Source of the DNA: Melghiribacillus thermohalophilus
GTDB taxonomy: Bacteria; Bacillota; Bacilli; Bacillales; Alkalibacillaceae
Reading direction: 5' to 3'
Assembly (NCBI RefSeq): GCF_004342905.1
Contig: NZ_SMAN01000020.1
Location: forward strand, 1 to 63,120
Length of the DNA: 63,120 nt
Of this stretch, positions 1 through 8,499 are shown piece by piece. The notes beneath the pieces were generated by a model, which worked only from the letters and a program-made list of their open reading frames with translations, was not told where the DNA came from and did not search any database. A program made the position numbers and the translations under genes. Positions within the stretch are counted from its first letter, which is position 1, and each line of letters starts with the position of its first letter.

Positions 1-171
1 AAAATTCATCATGTGGTCTTCGGGATGATGAAACGAAAAAAAAACGCAAATCTGCAGGATACCTTAGCTGCTTACACAAAATTCTTGACGTTACCCACCT
101 TGAAGTTATTCAAAAAATGTACCAAAAAATTTCTTCACTCCTGATAAGATGAATTACGGAGAATTTATCAG

Positions 172-1516
172 GTGGATAAATGGGAAGTGTATATGAAAAT
201 TCGGCAACTGTTAGAACAAGGGTTCAGTAAAAAGAAAATTGCAGAAAAACTTGGAATTTCAAGGCCAACACTATATCGATATTTAAAGAAAAACCATCAG
301 GAAATGGCGGATTGGATGAAGTCCATTCAAACCAGATCCAAAAAGCTGGATCCCTATCGAGATCAATTTTTAGGATGGTTAAAAGAACATCCAGATATAT
401 CTGCTGCACAGATAGAAGATTGGTTAAAAGAGAGACATCCCTCTCTACATGTGGCAGAGAGCACATTACGTGCCTATGTTCGCCAACTGCGGGCAGAGTA
501 TGATCTTCCAAAAGAAAAGAACCCGCGCACCTATGAAGCAGTACCCGAAAAAGGAATGAGGGAACAAGCACAAGTCGATTTTGGACTAACCACTCAAGAT
601 ACACCCAAAAACCAAAAAGTAAAACTGTACTTTATTGCGTTTCAGCTGTCTCATTCTCGGTATAAATACATGGAGTGGCTAGATCGGAACCGCAGTCGTA
701 CAGGCTAGAGTGCGTCGCCCAAAAGATATACCAAGTGTGGAAGTGAATGTAGGAATCATTTCAACTTGGATTATTGCGGCTTTAATGAACCAAACATACT
801 TTTCTATTCATGAGCTTAACGAGGCGATCCACCTTAAGTTAGAGACGTTTAACCAGAAACCTTTTCAGAAAAAAATAGGTAGTAGACAAACTGCTTCCCT
901 GGAAGAAGAAAAGTTTGCCCTACTCCCCTTACCAACCAAACCATACGAATTAGCAACCTGGAAAAAAGCTATTGTACCTCTAGATTACCACATCATTGTT
1001 GACAAAAAACATTATTCCATCCCATATGAATATGTCAAGCACGAAGTGGATATTCGTATAACATCTAACCATATGCGAATCGCTTCACATGTGAGACTCA
1101 AAAGATACAAAGGAAACCTTTTCTACAATTCCAGAACACATGCCCGAGAACCACCGGATCTATATCGAGTGGGATCAGCAGCGAATTTATGAGTGGGCAG
1201 ATCAAGCTGGGGAACATACCCAAATGGTCATGGAGGGGATATTCAATATCTCAAAAGTCGAATGCCAAGCACAAAAGATGTGCATGGGTATCGTTAAGCT
1301 GACAGACCGCTATTCATTGAATCGTCTCGAAGAGGCTTGTATGCAAGCTTCAGTTTATTCTACATCCCCCAAGTTAAACAGTATTAAACCATTTCGAAAC
1401 ATGGCAAGGATAAAAGTTTTGATTCGAAGACAGACCATCATAAAAATAATCGCTCAAGCTCTTTTGGCTTTACACGAGGAGCAACGTATTTTGGAGGAAA
1501 GAGAAATGACCAATGA
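172..1516 (+). pseudogene. istA: Remnant of IS21-family transposase IstA
   Basis: The first frame (172-708, GTG start) has an N-terminal helix-turn-helix (FSKKKIAEKLGISRPTLYRY, residues about 19-38) and reaches the beginning of the integrase core (QAQVDFG). Just after YKYMEWLDR the frame breaks, and the next frame (710-1192) resumes in the region after the catalytic core, so most of the DDE domain is missing. The C-terminal part continues in a third frame from 1140 and ends in a fourth at 1516, with the (SSSFGFTRG) tail expected of IstA. At least one large deletion and three frameshifts are needed, so the gene is dead. Its stop overlaps the ATG of the istB remnant, the usual IS21 arrangement. 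Confidence 0.85.
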
Positions 1517-1632
1517 AAATACAATTGCGAAATGAAATTAAATGAAATGAGAATGACTGGAATTACCAGGACTTATCTTTTGACGAACGATTTAGTTTAT
1601 TGGTGGATGTAGAGTATGCCAGGCATCTTCAG
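1506..1632 (+). pseudogene. istB: 5' scrap of IS21 helper ATPase IstB
   Basis: An ATG at 1506 overlaps the istA stop. The first codons read MTNENTIAK, then the frame shifts to LNEMRMTG, and after a further shift the text DLSFDERFSLLVDVEYAR is visible. This is the IstB N-terminal pattern with a small internal deletion. No Walker A motif is present, because the sequence passes into the minus-strand hsdR fragment at about 1620-1632. IstB would normally be an AAA+ ATPase of about 250 residues that activates IstA. Here only about 40 codons remain. Confidence 0.7.
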
Positions 1633-2721
1633 GAGTATACTGCTGTATTTCTTTTGCCCATTCATCTACACTTTTTCCGTCAGAGAGTTCTGCTTTCCTT
1701 TTTCATCTAATCGCTGTTTGCGTTGCTGGATTTTCGCAGCCAGTTGCTCACGGATAAAGGCTTCCTCTTCTTCTGATGCTGCATTCGTTAAGGAGTTAAC
1801 TAAGTCAATAATTTTGTAATTCTGCCGTTTAACGACCGGCTTCATTTCGGTATAATTTTGCAGTTTGTCATAAATACCTACTGCATCAAAAATATTAAAA
1901 TGGGTCTTCCTGATCTCCGGACAAAGCCGTGTAGCCCGGCCCAACATCTGGTCATACAAGATACGGGACTGCACCCGGCGCAGGAATACGAGATTCGTAA
2001 CTGCTGGCACATCAATCCCTGTTGTAAGAAGATCCACAGTAACCTCGATATTTGGAAGACGTTCATTCTTAAACTTTTTGATGGCATCTAACGGCTTGAA
2101 GATGGAGCCGGTGATTTTGATAATAGCCCCGTCTTCAATTTCGTCTCCATTCTCTTTGTAGGCTCCTTTTAATAAACGGACAACCATATTGACATGCTGA
2201 TCTGTAGCAGCAAAGACTAATGTTTTTTCGTTGCCGGCCGGATCAATATACTCGGTTAACTTTCTTAGTACCATTCTGTTAAAAGGCTCAGTGATTACCT
2301 TTTTATTGAATTGATCCACATCAAAATGGAGGGAATCCTCCATCCTTTCTAATTGAACCTCACCCTTTTCCGGATCATACACCTGCACTTCTTCATCTTT
2401 TTCAAACGTAATCCCTGCTTCAGCTAACTCTGTTTTAAATAAATATGGAGGTTTATGATCAACTAAATAACCATCCAGAACCGCCTGACTGTATGAATAT
2501 TTGAATATTGGCATGCCGAAAATTTCGGTCGTATGCAAGGCCGGAGTGGCGGTCAGCCCAAGACATGCCACATCAAAATAGTCTATTACCCTGCGATACT
2601 GGCTAATATAATCTTTTTGATCCCTGAACAGCAATTCCTCTTCGGTCATTTCACGGTCAGCCGTATATCCTCGGTGCGCTTCATCCACAATGATAAAATC
2701 ATACTGGCCGACACTCGACAA
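1620..2721 (-). pseudogene. hsdR: 3' part of type I restriction endonuclease subunit R
   Basis: The frame starts abruptly inside the helicase motor at FIIVDEAHRGY (motif II). It then shows GLTATP (motif III), LVFAATDQHVN, and a motif V-VI block TTGIDVPAV...QMLGRATR. The N-terminal nuclease domain and Walker A region are absent; a full HsdR is roughly 800-1100 residues and this piece is about 365. Near 1693-1699 a one-base loss makes the main frame stop early (SLTEKV), but the next frame continues as ELSDGKSVDEWAKEI to about 1620. No hsdM or hsdS is in the window. It is a fragment trapped between the IS21 remnant and a recombinase scrap. Confidence 0.85.
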
Positions 2722-3185
2722 TGTTTCATGATCATTATAAAAGCAAAAACAGGTTTAAAGCCAAGGATAATTCTCCTAAAGGGAAAAAAGGGCAATATCT
2801 TGTTTATAAATGTAATACTTGTAAAACAGTGTTCAAAGCCGAGGATGTTCAAGCAGAAGTTTTACAAGACCTCAAGATTAAATGGACATCAAATCTGCAT
2901 CAGTTAATTGAAAAAAGCAAGTCGGTCTTAACTGATTGGTCTAACACATTGCATACATGGAAAGAATCATTAAATCAAACAGAAGAATGCATACATTTAA
3001 ACGAACTATACTTACAACAAAATAGTGAATCATCAGAGATGGGTAAAATCATCCAAATATCAAAAAAGATAGTTCGTGAAGAAAAAGCTAATATTACGAC
3101 CAATAATTTTTATTCCTATGTAAATATAACGATCGAAAAGCTTAGTTCCCTTCCAAAAAGGGGCAGTAGAGCTGGATTGCGTTGA
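2715..3185 (+). pseudogene. C-terminal fragment of a serine recombinase (zinc ribbon plus coiled coil)
   Basis: The frame begins at the junction with the hsdR fragment and carries YLVYKCNTCKTVF, half of a zinc-ribbon, followed by a long charged, probably coiled-coil stretch. This matches the tail of large serine recombinases. The catalytic and recombinase domains are missing. The terminal LPKRGSRAGLR looks like a frameshifted end, since the neighbouring frame reads AVELDCVE and then stops. It sits about 50 bases before a second recombinase gene, so the original element probably had two recombinases in tandem. The family call rests on the zinc half-site and position only. Confidence 0.5.
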
Positions 3186-3237
3186 GTGATTTTTTTACAA
3201 GAGTGCCCCGGAAAACCAATTCAAGGAGGGAATGGTT

Positions 3238-4556
3238 TTGAAAAATAAAGGACAATACGTTAAACGAATTTATGCACAAGACAAAAATTTTGACTTTAAC
3301 GCAATGTTTTATAGGTATATCGAAGAAAAAGGTTGGGACATATACGAATTATATATAGATGTCCAAACAGGTACTACAGCAAAGAGAGAAAGTCTCCAGA
3401 GGATGATTGAAGATGCTGAAGAAAAAAAGTTCGACGTTATTTTAGCGAAAGAACTTTCAAGACTAGCCAGAAATGGAGAACTTTCGTATAAAATTAAAAA
3501 CTTATGCGAAAATAAAGGCATTCACATCATCACGTTAGATAATGCGATTAATACTTTAACAGGAAATACAAACATGTTTGTTCTTTACGCATGGATGTAT
3601 GAACAAGAATCCCAACACACAAGTAACCGAGTGAAAGAGACCTTGCGCACCAGGGCAAAAAAGGGATTATTCAAAGGATCAATTCCTCCATATGGTTACT
3701 ACCTGAAAGATGGAAAACTTTACATTAGAAATGACCATACCCCTAATGTGGTCAGACGTATCTATAATGAATATTTAAATGGGTGCGGGAGAGATAGCAT
3801 AGCTAAAAGGTTATTTAATGAAGGAGTCCCTACACCAGCAGAAGTAGCCGGGAAGAAAAATGCTGGCGACAAATGGAATGAATCCACCATTAAATTCATC
3901 CTAACAAATCCACATTATGTGGGTGATTTAGTCTTAGGTCGTGAAACTACAGTAAGCGTAACAAATAAAAAGCGTAAGAAAGTTTCCAGGAAAGATCAAA
4001 TCATTCACAGAAATACTCACGAAGCAATAATTTCTAGGGAAGTTTTCAACACAGTACAAGAACAACTTCAACTAAGATCCTCTAAATTCCCAGCACCTGA
4101 AAAACACCTATTTACCAATATCCTTTACTGCGCTGACTGCGGGAAGGGAATGTGGTATCGAAAAAACCGAAAAGGTTATATATGCGGTAACTATGCTAGA
4201 CACGGTAAGAAGGCATGCAGTAGCCATATAGTGAAAGAAGAATTTTTAAAAGAAACCATCCTAACAGACATTAAAAAATTAGAGGCGGAGATTAATAAAG
4301 AAGAATATGTAAAACAACTGGAGGCAAAAAACAAAAAATCGAAAAGTTGGTTCAGCAAAAAAATGAACTGGAAACTTCTCTGGAAAGTGAACAGGTCTTC
4401 GAAAACATCGATAAATTGAAAAAGGAACTCCTTAACTTCCTTAATTTTGACAACTTAACACCTGAGGTATTGCATCACCTTGTCCATAAGATTGAGGTGT
4501 TTGCTGACGGAAACATTAAATTTATTTCCGTTTCTCTTCACCAGAGCCTGGCATAA
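3238..4556 (+). pseudogene. Large serine recombinase, frameshifted and lacking an evident catalytic serine
   Basis: The resolvase domain (DVILAKELSRLARNGE), recombinase domain (GLFKGSIPPYGYYL; NPHYVGDLVLG) and zinc-ribbon (LYCADCGKGMWY...YICGNYARHGKKAC) occur in the order expected of site-specific serine integrases. AAGGAGG at 3223-3229 suits a TTG start at 3238 better than the ATG at 3232. The usual YxRVSt segment with the nucleophilic serine is not visible: the text goes from RIYAQDKN to YIEEKGWDI. The first frame stops at 4419, but after a slip in A-runs near 4325-4345 the coiled coil continues (LVQQKNELETS) to the stop at 4556. Both defects suggest inactivity. It ends 20 bases from the rlmCD stop. 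Confidence 0.8.
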
Positions 4557-4590
4557 AAAAGAAGCAGGAAACCGTTTAGGAACCTGCTTC
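4555..4590 (-). terminator. Terminator of rlmCD
   Basis: GAAGCAGG and CCTGCTTC form an 8-bp stem around a 14-base loop. On the minus strand it is followed by six T. The upstream arm overlaps the last codons of rlmCD (stop at 4576), so the gene end and its terminator are one compact block, directly against the recombinase gene. Confidence 0.8.
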
Positions 4591-5964
4591 TCCTTTTCGC
4601 ACGATCTGCGATACGCACTCCACATGACTCGTCTGCGGGAACATGTCGACGGGCTGTACTTCTTTTGTTTCAAATCCGTGCTCCTCTAAAAATTTCAAAT
4701 CCCGGGCCAGGGTGGATGGGTTGCAGGAGACATACACCACGCGGTCGGGCTGCATGTCCACGATGGCCTCGAGGAGTTTTTCATCACAGCCTTTGCGGGG
4801 CGGATCGACAACGATGACATCCGGCCGCAACCCCTGGGCTTTCCACCAAGGCATCACTTTTTCTGCTTCGCCTACAAAGAACTCTACATTGTCCATTCCG
4901 TTAAGCCTGGCATTCCGCTTCGCATCGTCCACTGCTTCCGGAACGACTTCGACGCCATACACTTTTTTCGCCCGCTGTGCGAGGAACAGGGAAATGGTGC
5001 CGATCCCGCAGTAGGCATCGATCACGGTTTCATCCCCGGATAGCCGAGCATATTCCAGCGCTTTGTTATACAGCTTTTCGGTCTGGGTCGGGTTCACCTG
5101 GTAAAAGGACCGGGCGGAGATGGCAAAACGGATGCCGCCGATTTCATCATAAATATATTCATCACCCCAGAGCACCCGGGTTTCCTCACCCATAATGACA
5201 TTGGTCCGCTTCGGATTCACATTTTGAACAATGGATTTGACATTCGGAACAGCCTTGCGGATGCCTTCGATGATTTTTCTCTTATGGGGCAAATCCCGGG
5301 TTCGGGTGATCAGCACCACCATGATATCCTTCGTTTTCTGTCCGGTCCGTACCATGATGTGGCGCAGAACACCTCTATGTTTTTCCTCGTCGTACGGCTG
5401 GATGCCCGCTTTTTCCGCGATGATTCGCACCGTTTCTACCATGCGGTCATTGTCTTCATCCTGAATGAGGCAGGTATTCATGTCAATGATCCGGTGGCTC
5501 CGTTTCTGATAAAAGCCGGCCACGAGACCCCCTTCCCGCTCGCCAACGGGGATTTGCACTTTATTCCGGTAGCGCCAGGGCTCGTCCATGCCGATCACCG
5601 GGTGCACTGGCACATCGGTGATATGGCCGATTTTTCTTAATGCGTCGGTGACCTGTTTGTGCTTCATCTCCAGCTGCATGTGATAGCTCATATGTTGCAG
5701 CTGGCACCCGCCGCACTGGCGGTAGACCTCGCATTCCGGCTTCACCCGCTCCGGACTTTCTTCCGTCAGTTCCATCAGACGCCCGTAGCCGAAGTTTTTC
5801 TTGACCTTAACCACTTTTACTTTTCCCTTTTCCCCGGGGAGTGCATAAGGAACAAACAGCGGATATCCGTCAATTTTTCCCACACCGTTTCCTTCATGGG
5901 TTAAATCCGAGAATTCCAGCTCAATGATCTGATTTTTTTCAACTGGTGGTTTGGTTTTCGCCAT
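4576..5964 (-). CDS. rlmCD: 23S rRNA (uracil-5-)-methyltransferase RlmCD
   Basis: This is a 462-residue TrmA/RumA-type enzyme that transfers methyl groups from SAM to uridines of 23S rRNA (U747 and U1939 for the B. subtilis enzyme). A TRAM domain fills residues about 8-65, and an iron-sulfur cysteine set follows ([10 protein letters not shown]). The SAM site is [14 protein letters not shown], followed by VVDPPRKG and the nucleophile motif [12 protein letters not shown] near the C-terminus. AAAGGAAG lies 6-7 bases before the ATG at 5964; the ATG two codons upstream would sit directly on it. The neighbour at the 3' end is a recombinase relic. In B. subtilis dgkB and rlmCD are adjacent; here about 2.5 kb of accessory DNA separates them. 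Confidence 0.95.
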   Translation of the reverse strand: MAKTKPPVEKNQIIELEFSDLTHEGNGVGKIDGYPLFVPYALPGEKGKVKVVKVKKNFGYGRLMELTEESPERVKPECEVYRQCGGCQLQHMSYHMQLEMKHKQVTDALRKIGHITDVPVHPVIGMDEPWRYRNKVQIPVGEREGGLVAGFYQKRSHRIIDMNTCLIQDEDNDRMVETVRIIAEKAGIQPYDEEKHRGVLRHIMVRTGQKTKDIMVVLITRTRDLPHKRKIIEGIRKAVPNVKSIVQNVNPKRTNVIMGEETRVLWGDEYIYDEIGGIRFAISARSFYQVNPTQTEKLYNKALEYARLSGDETVIDAYCGIGTISLFLAQRAKKVYGVEVVPEAVDDAKRNARLNGMDNVEFFVGEAEKVMPWWKAQGLRPDVIVVDPPRKGCDEKLLEAIVDMQPDRVVYVSCNPSTLARDLKFLEEHGFETKEVQPVDMFPQTSHVECVSQIVRKGEAGS

Positions 5965-6124
5965 GTTCATCTTCCTTTGACCGTTCTTGTTTGCTTAATG
6001 AATTGTATCATATGAAAGGGGATTTGACCTAATCAAACAGGAGTTTTTTGCTCATCCCTTCCGCTGTTCCTTTCAAACATATGGTAAAATAAAGATATTC
6101 TAATACGTTTTTTTAGAGGATGGG

Positions 6125-6313
6125 ATGGGTGCCATGGAAGGAAAAAATGATGAGCTTTTTGAAAAAAATTTGAGCCAGGCTAAAGCTTCTTTGTTTCTGG
6201 AAGGACTGGAAGTGAAGGGACAAAATGAACAGCTTGTTCGGGATTACCTGCATGGTAAGCTGTCGAAAAAACAGTTTCACGAACAGCTATTGAGGAATAT
6301 TGGCCATGAGTAA
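6125..6313 (+). CDS. VbhA-like antitoxin of a Fic toxin
   Basis: A 62-residue helical protein directly before fic. It holds SLFLEG at residues 22-27, which fits the inhibitory motif (S/T)xxxE(G/N) of class I Fic antitoxins such as VbhA; the glutamate would block the gamma-phosphate position of ATP in the Fic active site. AGAGGA four bases before the ATG at 6125 supports this start. The stop overlaps the fic start by eight bases (ATGAGTAA), so translation is probably coupled and antitoxin is made first. The assignment rests on the motif, size and position next to fic. Confidence 0.85.
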   Translation: MGAMEGKNDELFEKNLSQAKASLFLEGLEVKGQNEQLVRDYLHGKLSKKQFHEQLLRNIGHE

Positions 6314-6884
6314 CTATTGTTATCCTGACACCAATGTCCTGATCAATCTCGCCAATATACGTGATCTCGGAAAGCTGGAAACCTATGAAGCGGCTTATAC
6401 TTTGCTCCGTTTAACGGAATTATACAAAAGCCCGATTACCGGATCCTTTGACGCAAAACATTTAAAGGACATTCATCGGTACATATTTCAAGACGTGTAT
6501 CCCTTTGCTGGTGAATTCCGAACCGTGAACATCCAAAAAGGCTCATCCATATTTGCCCTGTATCCATTCATTGAATCTCAATTAAATCATCTTCTCAATG
6601 AGCTGCGCGATGAACAGTTCCTCAAAAATCTGGACAAAAACGAGTTCTCCGGTAGACTCGCCTATTACTTTGCCGAATTAAACGCCATCCATCCGTTTAG
6701 AGAGGGAAATGGTCGGGCAATCCGGGAGTTTATCCGATGTGTATCATGGCAGGCAGGATACACCATCGACTGGTCCCGTATGGACAAAGACCTTTATCTT
6801 CTCGCTTCCATTGAATCCATGACTTCATCGCCGGAAAAGTTGGCCCAGTTATTTTTTTCTTCGATTGCAGTTAGATTTTGTTAA
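6306..6884 (+). CDS. fic: Fic family AMPylase-type toxin
   Basis: A 192-residue Fic protein. The catalytic motif HPFREGNGRAIR is complete at residues 129-140, with the histidine base (129) and the phosphate-binding GNGR. The upstream FAGEFRTVNIQKG segment and the flap region are also typical. Fic enzymes usually transfer AMP from ATP to hydroxyl groups of target proteins; targets of bacterial toxin forms include DNA gyrase and topoisomerase IV, but the target here cannot be read from sequence. The length matches a stand-alone Fic core. It is coupled to the antitoxin gene upstream and followed about 100 bases later by a P-loop kinase on the same strand. Confidence 0.93.
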   Translation: MSNYCYPDTNVLINLANIRDLGKLETYEAAYTLLRLTELYKSPITGSFDAKHLKDIHRYIFQDVYPFAGEFRTVNIQKGSSIFALYPFIESQLNHLLNELRDEQFLKNLDKNEFSGRLAYYFAELNAIHPFREGNGRAIREFIRCVSWQAGYTIDWSRMDKDLYLLASIESMTSSPEKLAQLFFSSIAVRFC

Positions 6885-6986
6885 CAGCAAAAGAATTCGT
6901 CCATAATGGGATCGTTTGCTCTGTTTCCCGGAATCTGGAGGCAGAGAATGGACAAACAGGAATGAATCAAGCAATTGGAGAAGAGG

Positions 6987-7523
6987 ATGGTTCTGCCAGA
7001 TCGAGTAGAACAACCTGCTCTGTTTATGTTCTTCGGAGTTCCGGGAAGTGGAAAAACCACACTGGCCAGAAAGATTCAACAGTACTACCCTTCCGTCTTT
7101 GTATCCAGTGACGAAATTGCACAAACGTTTTACCTGGATCAGACCGATTTCTACCACTGGACCTTTGACATTTTCGATCATCTGGTTGAAAAGTATTTAA
7201 TAGCTGGATATCACGTGATTGCTGACACCAATGCGGACAAATACACTATACGTCAATCTATGTACAAAATGGCGCATACCTGTGGTGCCAACGTGTTTTG
7301 TTTCTGGGTTCAGGCAAAGATGGATTCGCTGATCAAACGCCAGGAGGAACGGAAACAACGGCAGGATCAGCTGAGAAAAGAACATCTATTCTATGTACCG
7401 GAGAAGGAACTCCGCGAATATCAACAGGCACTGGAGCCGCCAAGAAAAGATGAAACAGTGTACATCATAGATGGTCAGCGTGATCTAGAAAATCAACTCA
7501 AGGACATTGGGCTCATGGCATAA
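6987..7523 (+). CDS. Zeta-like P-loop kinase (AAA_33 type)
   Basis: A 178-residue nucleotide kinase-like protein. Walker A is GVPGSGKTT at residues 17-25, then VSSDEIAQTF resembles the substrate-binding D/E of polynucleotide kinase and zeta toxin-like P-loop proteins; VIADTNADK fits the second conserved strand. A lid-like RQEERKQRQDQLRKEH follows. GGAG five bases before the ATG at 6987 favours this start over a TTG at 6975. A five-codon open frame with its own GGAGG (starting about 6947) lies just upstream. It follows the Fic pair and may be a second effector or a cargo kinase; no epsilon-type antitoxin is seen. The substrate is unknown. Confidence 0.75.
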   Translation: MVLPDRVEQPALFMFFGVPGSGKTTLARKIQQYYPSVFVSSDEIAQTFYLDQTDFYHWTFDIFDHLVEKYLIAGYHVIADTNADKYTIRQSMYKMAHTCGANVFCFWVQAKMDSLIKRQEERKQRQDQLRKEHLFYVPEKELREYQQALEPPRKDETVYIIDGQRDLENQLKDIGLMA

Positions 7524-7679
7524 TTTTTGGAATGACGTATCAAATCTGAGTGATTTTGCTGAAAACTATTTCGTTTAGGGGGGCTTTTCTGCCCAATGAA
7601 GCAAAGGATGAACACGATGAAGATGAGTTGGCAGGAGGTTCAATCCATAGCCCAGGACTAGCATTTTCAAAAGTAGTTC

Positions 7680-7847
7680 ATGATTTCAAACAGTAAAGAG
7701 TTGAGGGGATCTACACAGGGAAAGGGTTCTGACCGGTCACTGGTAATCATTCAAGTAAAGGACTTAGCCGGGCAGGTTATAATCTCCAGCACACCCGGAG
7801 TTGAATCAAGCGGTCAGGAACCAGGGATGGCGGATGGAAATGATTAA
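7680..7847 (+). CDS. Small hypothetical protein, unrecognised
   Basis: A 55-codon open frame from an ATG at 7680 to a stop at 7847. It reads as a short basic N-terminus, a strand-like core VIIQVKDLAGQVI and an acidic tail ending MADGND. GAGTTGAGGGG lies after, not before, the ATG, and there is no convincing Shine-Dalgarno, so it may be the remnant of a longer gene. A strong terminator follows within 10 bases, which supports transcription through this interval. I recognise no family. The preceding 7524-7679 holds only another short acidic open frame. Confidence 0.3.
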   Translation: MISNSKELRGSTQGKGSDRSLVIIQVKDLAGQVIISSTPGVESSGQEPGMADGND

Positions 7848-7850
7848 CAT

Positions 7851-7898
7851 AAAATCCGAACTTTATTCATTCGTACATGAATAAGTTCGGATTTTTTC
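7851..7898 (+). terminator. Strong terminator after the Fic/kinase island
   Basis: An 18-bp arm beginning AATCCGAACTTTATTCAT pairs perfectly with its complement across a six-base loop, followed by six T on the plus strand. A short A-run on the other side could let it work in both directions. It closes the plus-strand island. Confidence 0.9.
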
Positions 7899-8036
7899 TT
7901 CTCAACATGTTTCGTTATCTGCAGGCACGGGCAGGCTATCTTAGGGTAGCTCGTTAGGAATATTTGACTCGTGCTTTCCCGCATGAGCCTTTGCGTTTTG
8001 GCTACGTTTATTTTTTAAACTATTGCACTCGATCCC

Positions 8037-8394
8037 TGGGCGATTCCAGCTCCTATTTGGGCCATTGCGCTCTTATCTTGGGCCATTAAGCACCCGCTTT
8101 GGGCCGTTAGCTCCCCAGCTTGGGCCATCACGCGCTCACGTTGGGCCATTGCGCTCTTGACTTGGGCCGTCCCACCTCCTCCTTGGGCGATTGTGCTCTC
8201 GACTTGGGCCATTAAACACCCGCTTTGGGCCGTTAGCTCCCCAGCTTGGGCTGTCACGCGCTCACCCTGGGCCATCAGCGCTTCTCTTTGGGCCATACGC
8301 ACACAATCCTTGGGCCGTCCGACTCCAACCTTGGGCCATTACACTCTTGACTTGGGCGGTTCCAGCTCCTAATTAAGCCATTGCACTTCTTATT
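8037..8394. repeat. 21-bp tandem repeat array 1 (about 17 units)
   Basis: About 17 head-to-tail units start with TGGGC on the plus strand (for example TGGGCCATTAAGCACC and TGGGCCGTTAGCTCC). All are 21 bp except one of 22 bp near 8289-8310. Units diverge inside but keep the TGGGCC head. Both strands contain open frames because 21 is divisible by three and the unit lacks stops in most frames, so I do not call a gene. The array is G+C-rich relative to its surroundings and lies just beyond the dgkB terminator. It is the same family as the arrays at 19611-20303 and 54245-54412. Confidence 0.9.
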
Positions 8395-8401
8395 AAAATT
8401 C

Positions 8402-8438
8402 AAAAAACCAGTCATGAATAACTGATCATGACTGGTTT
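8402..8438 (-). terminator. Terminator of dgkB
   Basis: AAACCAGTCATGA pairs with TCATGACTGGTTT around a seven-base loop, with a T-run on the minus strand. The repeat array begins eight bases beyond it. Confidence 0.85.
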
Positions 8439-8499
8439 TATCAAATTCATTCAAAAGGCCGAAATTATCCTATAAGTAAGCTTCTTTAAAAGTCACTTC

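Larger units (their letters stand above)
1..4556. mobile_element. Degenerate mobile-element region next to rlmCD
   Basis: This stretch is a patchwork of broken genes: IS21-type istA and istB on the plus strand, the 3' part of a type I restriction gene on the minus strand, a C-terminal scrap of a serine recombinase, and a nearly full-length but frameshifted large serine recombinase. Several frames are interrupted and pieces join abruptly at about 1620 and 2715. The outer limit lies left of the window. The right limit is the rlmCD terminator at 4555-4590, so the element appears to have entered at the 3' end of rlmCD. Bases 1-171 hold only a 39-codon open frame (about 25-144) that I do not recognise. 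Confidence 0.75.

Noticed and set aside
1-4556. Intact SCC-like element with working recombinase pair
   Set aside because: Both recombinase genes are damaged, one lacks its catalytic half, and no att pair can be seen in the window.
4643-5904. Plus-strand frames opposite rlmCD
   Set aside because: Shadows of rlmCD codon structure without ribosome sites.
8015-8376. Open frames across array 1 (MAQ- and WA-type heptads)
   Set aside because: Same reason as for array 2; a 22-bp unit also breaks phase in the middle.
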